Shown here: piece after piece, positions 56,701 to 64,000 of the stretch | Numbering within the stretch: position 1 is the stretch's first letter | How the letters are laid out: the number at the start of each line of letters is the position of its first letter | From: a bacterium | GTDB taxonomy: Bacteria; Acidobacteriota; Polarisedimenticolia; Polarisedimenticolales; Polarisedimenticolaceae | Length of the DNA stretch: 64,000 nt | Assembly: GCA_024226515.1 (NCBI GenBank) | Contig: JAAELQ010000138.1 | Location: 39,297 to 103,296, forward strand | Direction of reading: 5' to 3' | The notes under the pieces: model-generated | Told to the model about the DNA's origin: nothing | Database searches by the model: none | The model's input: only the letters and a program-made list of their open reading frames with translations | Position numbers and translations under genes: made by a program

Positions 56701-58100
56701 AGCGACCGCCCCTGGTCGATCGACGCGGCGATCTCGGCGGTCGTGGCGCCGACCGTGTTGTAGTGCCGGTCGCACGAAGCGTAGCCGTGACTCCAGTCGG
56801 TGGGCAGGAAGCCGTTCGGGGTGTAGTACGTGTCGATGCAGTCGTCGTGGGTACCCTCGATCAGGCCGATGTACCCGCTGTCGTTCGTGCCGATGAAGCC
56901 CACGCGCTTGATCCAGCTCTCGTCGGCGAACGCGGCGCGCTCGTAGGTCAGCAGCTTGTCGACGACGACCGCGGTCTCGGCCGGCGTGCGCGTCGAGATG
57001 CGGGCCACCGCCACGTCGGGCAGGTAGTCCGTGCCGTCCAGGCACGCGTACCAGTTGTCCGTGACCTGCGAGTTGCCGCCGCCGCTGCCGAGGTGGATCG
57101 GCGTGAAGTCGGTGTCGCCCACCAGCAGCAGAAAGCCGAGCGCCGGCGCGCTCCAGGTGTCGTAGCGCTGCTGGATCGCGGCCTTGACGTCGGCGGCGCC
57201 CGGGCTGCCCCCCAGCTCGGAGGTGCGGATCACCTCGACGCGGAAGCCGGTCTGCTGCTTCCAGTCGACGAACGGTGCGACCGCGTCGGCGAACGCGTCG
57301 TTGACGACGACCAGCATCCCCTCGGCGCCCTGAGCGCCGCCGCCCGCGTCGCGCGGCGTCACGGGCTGCGGATCGATCGGCGCGATCACGTCCTCGACGA
57401 CCCAGCGATCGAACGCCGGCGAGGCCAACCGTCCCTTCTCACGCTGCGCGGCGTCTCGATCCCCACCCTCGAAGCGCACGCGTAGCGTGGCCTCCGAGAA
57501 GACCTCCACGATTCGGTCGGCCGGGTTGTAGCGCACCGGCCGGATCTCGATCAGCGCGACGTGCCGCCCGCGGACGACGGCGCGGTCGACGACCTCGACC
57601 CGCGCGGCCGGAGCCAGCGCATCGATCGCATACAGCGCGGCGTCCTCCTCGAACGGGATCGCTTCCGCGGCGCCCTCGACCTTGGGCACCGGTCGCTGCA
57701 CGGCCAGCAGCGGCTCGTGCAACCCCAGCTCGGCGAGCGTCAGCGTGCGCAGCGCGGGCGAGACGAGCTCCACCCGGACCTCGGCGCCCGGCGGAACCTC
57801 GACCAGCCGGCGCAGCACCGGCAGGCGCGGAGCCCCGAGTCGACCGGCGACGCCGGCTCCCGGCAGCTCGATCACGCCGCGCGTGCGGCCCTTGATCGCC
57901 GTCGTTCCGGTCGCCAGACCGGGCACGCGCAGCGTCAGGTCGAAGCCGTCCTCGACTGCGACGACCGGTCCGACGTCGGGAGGGGTCTTCGGCGGCGCGG
58001 CCGCCAGTGCATACCAGTCGGGCGGGTCCGCACCCCAGGCGAAGCCGATCCCGAACAGAAGAGAAACCAGCAGGAGAGACGACAGACCCCGGTGACGCAT
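53730..58100 (-). CDS. Secreted C25 (gingipain-like) cysteine peptidase with P domain
   Basis: 1456 aa from ATG 58100 (GGTGAG 6 nt upstream; another ATG at 58106 sits right on that site). Signal peptide about 1-24. An N-terminal propeptide-like domain is followed by the C25 catalytic domain (about 240-610): FLLLVGDTDFTPIHLG, catalytic His473 in NYSGHGGYTSW, and catalytic Cys510 in VISNACITGTL. Next are Ig/FN3-like domains with repeated NPGETLLLPVSVENIG-like phrases (two copies), a proprotein-convertase P domain (about 960-1070, with ISHSYIGDLRVLLTSPDGT and GTWTLRVEDHAGGDTGTID), another beta domain, a jelly-roll (about 1240-1360), and a C-terminal FN3-like module ending in STLYWLVQATGPDGTGPL. 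It is probably released or surface-held and degrades proteins. There is no type 9 secretion tail motif that I recognise. Confidence 0.9.
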   Translation of the reverse strand: MRHRGLSSLLLVSLLFGIGFAWGADPPDWYALAAAPPKTPPDVGPVVAVEDGFDLTLRVPGLATGTTAIKGRTRGVIELPGAGVAGRLGAPRLPVLRRLVEVPPGAEVRVELVSPALRTLTLAELGLHEPLLAVQRPVPKVEGAAEAIPFEEDAALYAIDALAPAARVEVVDRAVVRGRHVALIEIRPVRYNPADRIVEVFSEATLRVRFEGGDRDAAQREKGRLASPAFDRWVVEDVIAPIDPQPVTPRDAGGGAQGAEGMLVVVNDAFADAVAPFVDWKQQTGFRVEVIRTSELGGSPGAADVKAAIQQRYDTWSAPALGFLLLVGDTDFTPIHLGSGGGNSQVTDNWYACLDGTDYLPDVAVARISTRTPAETAVVVDKLLTYERAAFADESWIKRVGFIGTNDSGYIGLIEGTHDDCIDTYYTPNGFLPTDWSHGYASCDRHYNTVGATTAEIAASIDQGRSLVNYSGHGGYTSWEGPTSQGSYDAADVSANANADMYPFVISNACITGTLAQTECFGETWQKTPGGGAIGFWGASNNSYWDEDDVLERALYTNIFPMDTTPALGVILNRTKLDLYNHYGPTGSVAYYYDMYNLLSDPSLLLWTREPRAWEVTYDAAQPIGESSFTVVVTRQGQPVAGALVAVRKKDEGVFEAGYTDASGAIVLQLDPAPQSVGAMEVTVTAHDYRPHEGTADIISPSSPWLVHRGHAIDDSAGGDGDGRPNPGETLLLPVSVENIGQQPGYALYGTLSTTTPQWCEVLDSDAAFPDLAPGEQADSVGDHYLVRVEPTAPDGAMLGFNLAWGDGGGASGTTSFSERVDAVALVLAQTQVDDSLGGNGNGVAGPGETVALTVELANLGRRDATGVSGSIGTQSPYVTIVDSDGDYPDIPAESQDDSIEPYHIDVEHDAPDQQPVPLTLTLSEAGSGFGDVIDFELMVSSCAGELSADVPHPISDNSNVESVLDYGLPIEISEINVHVDISHSYIGDLRVLLTSPDGTSVVLHDRSGGGTNDLRTWYDTETAPVDSLSVFAGETAYGTWTLRVEDHAGGDTGTIDDWSLEICGQAIVAGPQPVVVGHTVLDDGECDPDGVGDVGETVTLEVVVRNNGWGAATGLHAVLSSDASVACLDEPAPISYLGPGQEVMLPFTVLIGAVECVEHVAFTVDLQSAEGVWADSFPVVLEADTTDAIDLEDLESGGSEPPGWKHKATLGVDEWAVASDRNYTPGGTWSWFGGDSAALKDAPLHSPEFDLYGTSTLEFRHWIDLQSGYDGGVLELSVDSGASWIDLGPNMVAGAYDRSLSGTNPIAGRDAWTGSYDEWRLTRVDLTPWSGQSVKLRWRLTCDDATERSGWWIDDVKVHSHEEQCDVAACGVPGPVRIVDVVRVGDDVRLEWWDDPLCIEYRVWRSTDPTDVGNFVDVTAEDGDATDTLFLDQNGASTLYWLVQATGPDGTGPLH

Positions 58101-58353
58101 ATGCATCTCACCGCGCGGCCCACGGGCCCCCTGCACGGGTACCCGCAGGTCCTTCACGCGAGCAGCGTGAGGCACCGGCTTGCAGCGTCACGAACGGAGC
58201 CGATCTCAAAATGCGTTCTTCGCGCAAGCCGGGCCCACGCCCGAGACCGACCCCCGCACACCTACCATCGACCTCGAAACCGACGGTTTTTCAACATCCC
58301 ATGAAGATTGTTTTTGTCGCGTTGTTTGCCGGATATCGAGCGCGGCGTGCGCG

Positions 58354-59007
58354 CTAGAGCTCGTCGCGCTGCCACGCGCCGGCCAGGCAGTCGGCAAACT
58401 CGTTCCAGCGGTGTCCGGCGTGCGCCTCGATCCACTTCAACCGGGCGTGCGGGTGGGCTCGATAGAGTCTCAGCAGCTCCTGGACGCGCGCGAGATTCTT
58501 GATCTCGCCGCCCTTCTTCTTCCAGCCGTTGCGCTCCCAGTTCGGCGCCCACTTCGTGATCGTGTCGACGCACAGCCGGCTGTCCGAGTGCACCGTGACC
58601 TCGGCGTCCTCCGGCAGCAGCTTGTAGGCCTCGATCAGCGCCTGCAGCTCCATCCGGTTGTTGGTCGTGTCCCCTTCGCTGCCGTGACCCTGGGCCACGA
58701 TCTCGCCGTCCGCGACCCACACGACGCCCCAGCCGCCGGGGCCCGGGTTCGGGATCGCGCTGCCGTCGGTGAAGACGCCGTCACGTTCCCCTTCCGTGTA
58801 CTTGGCCAGCACCTCGGCGCACGTCAGCTTCTCGTCACGGCCGGAGCTCTTGCCGCGTCGCCGGGACGCGCTCTTCTTCTTGGACTTCTTCTTGTTGGTC
58901 GGCGAGTGCGTGCGGCAGTACTTCGGCTCCCAGCCGGGGAAGCGGTCGAGCGACTCCTGCGGGACGTCGAAGCCTGCCTCGCAGACCGTGCATTCGAAAC
59001 GCGGCAT
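58354..59007 (-). CDS. rnhA: Ribonuclease HI with N-terminal zinc-finger-like extension
   Basis: 217 aa. Residues about 75-217 are RNase HI: Asp82 in FTDGSAIPNPGPGGWG, Glu121 in NNRMELQAL, Asp143 in VHSDSRLCVD and Asp207 in WNEFADCLA make the metal site. The handle-like basic loop (NWERNGWKKKGGE) is present, so it should cleave RNA in RNA-DNA hybrids. The first 40 residues have C6-x2-C9 and C31-x2-H34, likely a small zinc site, then a Lys/Arg-rich linker (KKKSKKKSASRRRGKSSG) that may bind nucleic acid. Total length exceeds the usual 155. TAATCT lies 9 nt before the ATG. Confidence 0.93.
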   Translation of the reverse strand: MPRFECTVCEAGFDVPQESLDRFPGWEPKYCRTHSPTNKKKSKKKSASRRRGKSSGRDEKLTCAEVLAKYTEGERDGVFTDGSAIPNPGPGGWGVVWVADGEIVAQGHGSEGDTTNNRMELQALIEAYKLLPEDAEVTVHSDSRLCVDTITKWAPNWERNGWKKKGGEIKNLARVQELLRLYRAHPHARLKWIEAHAGHRWNEFADCLAGAWQRDEL

Positions 59008-59060
59008 ATGGGCGTGAGATTAGCGCAATCCGCGGGGTCGGACCACGAGGCCATCCACGG

Positions 59061-61148
59061 CTAGTCGCCGAGTTCCGTCGGTGCGTGCTCGAGCAGGTTG
59101 TCGATCAATGCCAGCAACTCGGGATCGTCAACCCGGTCGCGCAGCGCTCTCAGCCGATCGAGCGCTTCCGCGACGCTTCCCTGCGTGGCGAGCTCCTCGA
59201 TACGCTGAAGCTCGGCGGCGGCGATTGCCGAGCGGACCTCGAGCAGAACTTCTTCGTCGGCATGCTCGGCAAGGAACGACTCGAGGATGAAGTTCGCGCT
59301 CTCGATCTCTCCACACCGTCCGAGCAAGTGCGCCAGGCTCGTCGCGGAGTCCACGTCGGAAGGCGACATCTGCCATGCCTTCTTGAGAACATTCGGCCCT
59401 TCGTCGCAATCCCGATCGAGCGCCAGGACGTACCCCAGCAGACGGTAGGCGTCCGCGCGGTCCGGGTTCTGCTCGATCGCGGCGCGGGCCAGCCGCCCGA
59501 CCTCGGCCAATCGTGTCGCATCGTAGTTCTGGTCCTCGGATGTCCGCATCAGGTCGTCGAGCAACAGCTTGGACCGTGTCAGCAGAACGTGGTCGTCCTC
59601 GGGCGCCAGCTTCTCGGCCTGCGCGAGCGCGGCCAGGGCCCCCTCGCGGTCGCCGAGCAGCGCCAGAGTCGCGCCAAGACCGCTGTGCGCGACAGCCAGC
59701 TCGGGCTCCAGCGCCAGGGCGGCGCGGAAGTGGCCCGCCGCGCTCTCTGGCATGTGCGCATCCGCGTGCACGAGCAACAGTCCGAGCCTGGACAGCGCCT
59801 CCGCCCGGGAGAGCTCTCGCGCGACCCCAGCGTCCGAGACCTCCAACTCCGAGAACGAGATTCGAATGCTGGGATAGGTTCCCGCGTCGATGTACTCGGC
59901 GAGCCGACCCTGCAGCTCTCCGAGGGATACACCGAGCGCGGCCTGCAACGCGCCGCCCGGATCCCGGCCGGCGCTCAACTGCTCGAGAAACACCGCGATG
60001 CGTGGGGCCGCCTCCGGCTGTCCCAGGACGAGGTAGTGCACCAAGGCCCACGATTGAGCGTAGAACACGCCCCTCCGGTCGGACTCGTTGTACAGGCCCG
60101 AGTCCGGCCCCACCGCGAACAGCTCGTCCAGCGGAATGAGCTCCTCCCTCCGTAGCAGTTCGAGGTGAGGCCGCACGAAGCGGCCGAGCTCGGCCTCCCG
60201 CTCGCTCACCTCGAACGTCTCGTACAACTCCGCGAGCCCCTCGTTGAACCACAGCGGCGCGTTCGGGAGGTTGTTGGCAACGAAATAGTGCAGATACTCG
60301 TGGAAGATCGTGCGACCGAGGGACGCGCCCGAATACAGGCCGATGAAGTTGCCCTCGTAGGACGGGATGAAGTAGCCGCCGACGTTGCTGCCGACCGTGT
60401 ACGGCGCGAAACGGACCTCGTCGCGAAAGAGATAGACGAGCGTCGGGCGCGGGGAGCGGACCGTCCGATCGCCGTGCAAGGCTCCCAGGACGGCGCGGAG
60501 CGTCTCGAACTGCCGTGCGACGCTTCGCGCCGTGTGTTCCGAGTTGCTCGTGAACACGGTGAAGTTGGACGCGCGCAACTCGATCCACGGCTCGTCGGGC
60601 GGAAGCGCCGCGGGCGGCCGCTCCGTGGCCCGCGGCGAGTCGGAACGCGCCGCGACATCGGCGACGACGGGGATCATCTTCTCGAGCTCGGCCTCCGTCC
60701 ACACGGAATCCGGCCCCTCGCCACTCGTCTTCGTGTAATGGAATCTCTCGGCATGGTACGCGTCAACGGGCCGCCCCTCGAGCAGCGCGGGACGATAGGT
60801 CCACCACTGGACCATCTCCGCGATCTCTTCATAGAGCGCCGCGCAGTGCTTCTCCTGCTTCGCATTCGGCAGTTTGCCCCACTTCCAGGCGCGGCAGCCG
60901 AGTAGCTCGACGGACTCCGCCGATCCGTCGCGTCGCACGAGGACCTTGACGATGATTGCGGCGCCGATCTTGTGCTTGGTCGCGGTCTTCGGATAGCGGT
61001 GGAACGGCCGCTTCAAATTCACCCCAGGGGCGATGTTCTGCGTCCCACCCCACGGGATCTCGGCCGGATCCGCGGTATCGTCGGCGCGAGCCGCCGACGC
61101 CAGCAACAAGATCAGGAGGGCGACGGCCGGTCTGCATGGTGTGGACAT
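59061..61148 (-). CDS. Secreted TonB_C-like / gluzincin (DUF1570-like) / TPR protein
   Basis: 695 aa. Signal peptide 1-22 (PAVALLILLLASAARADD). Residues about 45-145 resemble the TonB C-terminal domain: HRYPKTATKHKIGAAIIVKV, LVRRDGSAESVELLGC, WWTYRPALLEGRPVDAY. Residues about 190-330 are a gluzincin-type peptidase region with HEYLH at 283-287 and a downstream Glu in WFNEGLAELYE, the layout of DUF1570/M48-like proteins. Residues about 440-690 are TPRs (AAGHFRAALALEPELAVAHS, REGALAALAQAEKLAPEDDH). The protein is periplasmic or exported. The order TonB_C-peptidase-TPR is unusual, and TonB_C normally sits at a C-terminus, so energy transduction is unlikely. The substrate is unknown. TAGAAT lies 7 nt before the ATG. 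Confidence 0.85.
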   Translation of the reverse strand: MSTPCRPAVALLILLLASAARADDTADPAEIPWGGTQNIAPGVNLKRPFHRYPKTATKHKIGAAIIVKVLVRRDGSAESVELLGCRAWKWGKLPNAKQEKHCAALYEEIAEMVQWWTYRPALLEGRPVDAYHAERFHYTKTSGEGPDSVWTEAELEKMIPVVADVAARSDSPRATERPPAALPPDEPWIELRASNFTVFTSNSEHTARSVARQFETLRAVLGALHGDRTVRSPRPTLVYLFRDEVRFAPYTVGSNVGGYFIPSYEGNFIGLYSGASLGRTIFHEYLHYFVANNLPNAPLWFNEGLAELYETFEVSEREAELGRFVRPHLELLRREELIPLDELFAVGPDSGLYNESDRRGVFYAQSWALVHYLVLGQPEAAPRIAVFLEQLSAGRDPGGALQAALGVSLGELQGRLAEYIDAGTYPSIRISFSELEVSDAGVARELSRAEALSRLGLLLVHADAHMPESAAGHFRAALALEPELAVAHSGLGATLALLGDREGALAALAQAEKLAPEDDHVLLTRSKLLLDDLMRTSEDQNYDATRLAEVGRLARAAIEQNPDRADAYRLLGYVLALDRDCDEGPNVLKKAWQMSPSDVDSATSLAHLLGRCGEIESANFILESFLAEHADEEVLLEVRSAIAAAELQRIEELATQGSVAEALDRLRALRDRVDDPELLALIDNLLEHAPTELGD

Positions 61149-61155
61149 GGCGTCG

Positions 61156-61161
61156 ATTCTA
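61156..61161 (-). promoter_or_regulatory. Possible leaderless -10 element for the TonB_C/TPR gene
   Basis: TAGAAT on the minus strand (5 of 6 consensus bases) lies 7 nt before ATG 61148. There is no ribosome site between. Confidence 0.4.
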
Positions 61162-61302
61162 GATCAGTCCGGCGAGCTCGATGAGATCGAATCGCGACGT
61201 ATGGGCCCGGAGAACTGTATAAGAAGTTTAGGATACTTACAGCGGTTTCTATCGGATTCTCGGGCCTTGAGGGCATCCACGCGAATCGGACCCGGAAAAC
61301 GC

Positions 61303-61331
61303 TTGACCGAGCAACCGAGTTGGTTTAGTTG
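61303..61331 (+). promoter_or_regulatory. Predicted promoter of the tandem-repeat secreted protein
   Basis: TTGACC (61303-61308), a 17-nt spacer, TAGTTG (61326-61331). The -35 is good and the -10 poor. An alternative -10, TATAAG, lies further upstream in the AT-rich stretch near 61217. The gap 61149-61396 is the most AT-rich part of this end of the window. Confidence 0.35.
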
Positions 61332-61396
61332 TCGGTGGTGTCCGTTGCTCTACTGCACGGTCGATCCCGGGCCCAAGCCCGTTGTGAGGGGGTTCC

Positions 61397-64000
61397 ATGA
61401 CCCGTCTGGTTACGCGTCAAGCCATGTCCACGGGAGCGGCGACGCTCGCGCTCGCCATTCTCTGTTCCACCGCCGTCTGGGCGCAATGCGTCGTTCCGGA
61501 CAACGGCGGGGGCACGGTGACCCTACCCCCCGCCGGCTGCGCTTACCTGAGCCCGGACGAGGTGCACGAGATCATCGACGGCCTGCCTGCGGGGACGACG
61601 ATCGAGCTCGCCGCGATCCACCAGGACTTCATCTGCCGCAAGCAGGGGCCCGCGGGAATCTGCTCGTTCCCGCCGCCGTTCCCCGGCGTCGACTGCGATC
61701 AGCCGGGCGGCTCGCTCGGCGGCGAGCAGGAGTGCTCGAGCAGCCTGCTGCACCTCGAGCTGACCGGTACGGGGGTGCTGGGCGGCTACGTGCGCTCGCT
61801 GGTCCTTCCGGTCGATTTTGAGACGCACACCGGGCCGCGCGTCCCCGGAGCGCCTGTGCAGTCGTTCCCCACGGACATGTTCCGGCTGCAGGGCGAGCTG
61901 TTCGGCGACCCCGACTTCGACCTGCTGCGCATCACCGCCGGCACGGACTTCGGCCTGCCGAGCCCCGGACACACGACGTTGACCCAGCTTCCCGGAGGCA
62001 ACTTCAACGTCGACAGCTTCTTCGACATCGAATATCGCATCGAGTTCGTCGGCGCACCGGGCGGGTTGTTCGACGGCCAGGCCGGGACGACCACGGCGAC
62101 GATCCGCATGGGCACCTCGCCCTGCGGGAACTGCGACGACAACGACGACTGCACGATCGACACTTGCAACGAGGCGACGGGGCAGTGCATCAACGAGCCC
62201 CTCGACTGCGACGACTCGGACCCGTGCACGCACGACACGTGCGGGGGCGGAAGCGCCTTCCTGGGCGGCAACCCGTGCGTGGTCGCTGACAACGGTGGCG
62301 GCACGGTGACGCTGCCGCCCGCGGGCTGCGACTACCTCAGCCCCGACGAGGTGCACGAGATCATCAACGACCTGCCCGCGGGGACGACGATCGAGCTCGC
62401 CGCGATCCACCGCGACTTCATCTGCAGGGAGCAGGACCCGAGCGGCGTCTGCTCGTTCCCTCCGGGAGTGGACTGCGAGGAGCCCGGCGGCTCGCTCGGC
62501 GGCGAGAGGGAGTGCACGGAATCGGTCCTCGAGCTGAACCTGACCGGCACCGGCGTGCTCGCGGGTTACTCGCGCGTGCTCGGCGTTCCGGTGGTGTTCG
62601 AGACGCATGTCGGGCCGCGCAACCCGGGCGACCCGGTGCAGTCGTTCGACACGGACATGTTCCGGCTGCAGGGTGAGCTGTTCGGCGACCCCGACTTCGA
62701 CCTGCTGCGCATCACCGCCGGCACCGACTACGGCCTGCCGAGTCCCGGACACACGACGCTGACCCAGCTTCCCAGCGGCAACTTCAACGTCGACAGCTTC
62801 TTCGACATCACCTACCAGATCGAGTTCGTCGGCGCGCCGGGCGGTCCGTTCGACGGCGAGTCGGGCACGACGACCGGTACGCTCCGCATGGAGACGGGCG
62901 ACAGCCCGTGCACCAACACGCCGGTCGACTGCGACGACAACAACGCCTGCACGCTCGACTCCTGCGACCCGACCACAGGCGAGTGCGTGCACGAGCCGAT
63001 CGTCTGCGACGACGGCGACGAGTGCACGGTCGACTCGTGCGACCCGGCGACGGGCCAGTGCATCTTCGATCCGCTGAGCTGCGACGACGGCGACCCGTGC
63101 ACGGTGGACACGTGCGAGGGCGGCGTCAACTTCCTCGGCGGCAACGCCTGCACCGTGCCGGACAACGGCAGCGGCACGGTGACGCTGCCGCCCGCGGGCT
63201 GTGACTACCTCAGCCCCGACGAGGTGCACGAGATCATCAACGACCTGCCCGCGGGGACGACGATCGAGCTCGCCGCGATCCACAAGGACTTCATCTGCCG
63301 CAAACAGATGGGCACGCCGAGCATCTGCTCGTTCACCCCGTCGATCCCCGGCGTCGACTGCGACGAGCCCGGCGGCTCGCTCGGCGGCGAGAAGGAGTGC
63401 TCGGCCAGCAACCTCGAGCTGCAGCTCACCGGTACCGGCCTGCTGGGCGGGTTCTCGCGCACGCTGTTCGTGCCTGTGGAGTTCGAGACGCACACCGGCC
63501 CGCGCAACCCCGGCGACCCGGTGCAGTCGTTCAACACGGACATGTTCCGGCTGCAGGGCGAGCTGTTCGGCGACCCCGACTTCGACCTGCTGCGCATCAC
63601 CGCCGGCACGGACTTCGGGCTGCCGAGCCCGGGCCACACGACGCTGACCCAGCTTCCCGGCGGCGACTTCAACGTCGACAGCTTCTTCGACATCACCTAC
63701 CAGATCGAGTTCGTCGGCGCCCCAGGCAGCGTGCTCGACGGCGAGTCCGGCACGACGACCGGTACGCTCCGCATGGAGACGGGCGACAGCCCGTGCACCA
63801 ACACGCCCGTCGACTGCGACGACAACAACGCCTGCACGCTCGACTCCTGCGACCCGACTACCGGCGAGTGCCTGCACGAGCCGATCGTCTGCTTCGACGG
63901 TGACGACTGCACGGTCGACTCGTGCGACCCGGCGACGGGCCAGTGCATCTTCGATCCGCTGAGCTGCGACGACGGCGACCTGTGCACGGTGGACACGTGC
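61397..64000 (+). CDS. Secreted protein of tandem Cys-rich repeats, 3' end outside the window
   Basis: An open frame of 868 codons without a stop runs from ATG 61397 (GAGGGGG upstream) to the right edge. Signal peptide 1-29 (ATLALAILCSTAVWA). The rest is tandem units of 263-291 residues. Each has a domain that begins PDNGGGTVTLPPAGC and continues YLSPDEVHEII, PAGTTIELAAIH, FICR, PGGSLGGE.EC, a FETHxGPR segment, DMFRLQGELFGDPDFDLLRI and DVDSFFDI/NVDSFFDI with IEFVGAPG, followed by short EGF-like Cys-rich repeats (CDDNNACTLDSCDPTTGEC, CDDGDPCTVDTC). Two full units and most of a third are seen. It is presumably extracellular and disulfide-rich. I do not recognise the large domain. The frame has no internal stop, and the antisense frame here is a shadow. 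Confidence 0.85.
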   Translation, partial: MTRLVTRQAMSTGAATLALAILCSTAVWAQCVVPDNGGGTVTLPPAGCAYLSPDEVHEIIDGLPAGTTIELAAIHQDFICRKQGPAGICSFPPPFPGVDCDQPGGSLGGEQECSSSLLHLELTGTGVLGGYVRSLVLPVDFETHTGPRVPGAPVQSFPTDMFRLQGELFGDPDFDLLRITAGTDFGLPSPGHTTLTQLPGGNFNVDSFFDIEYRIEFVGAPGGLFDGQAGTTTATIRMGTSPCGNCDDNDDCTIDTCNEATGQCINEPLDCDDSDPCTHDTCGGGSAFLGGNPCVVADNGGGTVTLPPAGCDYLSPDEVHEIINDLPAGTTIELAAIHRDFICREQDPSGVCSFPPGVDCEEPGGSLGGERECTESVLELNLTGTGVLAGYSRVLGVPVVFETHVGPRNPGDPVQSFDTDMFRLQGELFGDPDFDLLRITAGTDYGLPSPGHTTLTQLPSGNFNVDSFFDITYQIEFVGAPGGPFDGESGTTTGTLRMETGDSPCTNTPVDCDDNNACTLDSCDPTTGECVHEPIVCDDGDECTVDSCDPATGQCIFDPLSCDDGDPCTVDTCEGGVNFLGGNACTVPDNGSGTVTLPPAGCDYLSPDEVHEIINDLPAGTTIELAAIHKDFICRKQMGTPSICSFTPSIPGVDCDEPGGSLGGEKECSASNLELQLTGTGLLGGFSRTLFVPVEFETHTGPRNPGDPVQSFNTDMFRLQGELFGDPDFDLLRITAGTDFGLPSPGHTTLTQLPGGDFNVDSFFDITYQIEFVGAPGSVLDGESGTTTGTLRMETGDSPCTNTPVDCDDNNACTLDSCDPTTGECLHEPIVCFDGDDCTVDSCDPATGQCIFDPLSCDDGDLCTVDTC
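61497..64000 (+). repeat. Tandem repeats of ~0.8-0.9 kb inside the secreted-protein gene
   Basis: Unit starts, judged by the codons for PDN before GGGTVTLPP, are at about 61496, 62285 and 63158, giving periods of 789 and 873 bp. The longer period comes from extra EGF-like repeats. Units 2 and 3 are identical over tens of bases (for example around 62326-62410 and 63200-63284), so the duplication is recent or kept uniform by gene conversion. Confidence 0.8.

Noticed and set aside
54315..57485. A 1056-codon plus-strand frame opposite the C25 protease
   Set aside because: Antisense shadow of a GC-rich gene. The minus frame has the catalytic His and Cys, a P domain and a signal peptide.
61523..63877. 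A 784-codon minus-strand frame in the tandem-repeat region
   Set aside because: It repeats with the same period as the plus-strand gene and gives only low-complexity Val/Arg/Ala-rich sequence. The plus frame has a signal peptide, ordered Cys patterns and a ribosome site.

Overview
GC-rich, gene-dense bacterial DNA with no rRNA, tRNA, CRISPR array or phage genes that I can see. The features point to a Gram-negative, aerobically respiring bacterium with a large secretome: an RND pump with its periplasmic adaptor, many N-terminal signal peptides, alternative complex III-type respiratory genes, a kinase-TPR signalling protein, and secreted proteins built from lamin-tail, CotH, thrombospondin type 3 and dockerin-like calcium repeats. 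This mix recalls Acidobacteriota (and less closely Planctomycetota or Myxococcota). No phylogenetic marker gene is present, so this is an inference only.

Layout. 1-3421: tail of an unknown gene, a small acidic protein, a membrane Ser/Thr kinase with TPRs, and a hemerythrin-like protein. 3590-9337: a 2-oxoacid:ferredoxin oxidoreductase operon (korA with fused gamma domain, korB) ending in a long degenerate PFOR-like protein. 9349-18178: a methyltransferase divergent from ispH, then a minus-strand run of an HD-GYP/receiver regulator, a SNF2 helicase and oligopeptidase B. 18284-22551: RND pump and adaptor. 22655-28250: glycosyltransferase, Nramp-like transporter, trkA-trkH potassium uptake and a YqeY protein. 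28287-34931: a 2214-residue secreted lamin-tail/CotH/TSP3 protein.

35238-44823 is a respiratory block. Heme A synthase diverges from actC-actD-actF, which is followed by a cupredoxin-like periplasmic protein and cytochrome c oxidase subunits I, III, IV, a small membrane protein and subunit II. The quinol-side membrane subunits and the terminal oxidase are adjacent, but the heme and Fe-S subunits of alternative complex III are not here. A 167-bp perfect-ended inverted-repeat element sits exactly on the coxII stop codon.

45007-64000 carries a carotenoid-desaturase-like oxidoreductase, a DUF2867 protein and a secreted-protein island (reprolysin-like metalloprotease, C25 gingipain-like protease with a P domain, a TonB_C/gluzincin/TPR protein, and a tandem-repeat Cys-rich protein running off the right edge). 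Between the two proteases lies a compact minus-strand operon: Mrp ATPase, zinc-ribbon PCP_red protein, radical SAM/SPASM protein with a C-terminal PCP_red domain, and an ICMT-like membrane methyltransferase. That operon and the korAB-linked PFOR-like protein are my best candidates for undescribed systems.

Several genes start 6-9 nt after a TATACT-like hexamer with no Shine-Dalgarno sequence, suggesting frequent leaderless transcription; others have ordinary AGGAGG-type sites.
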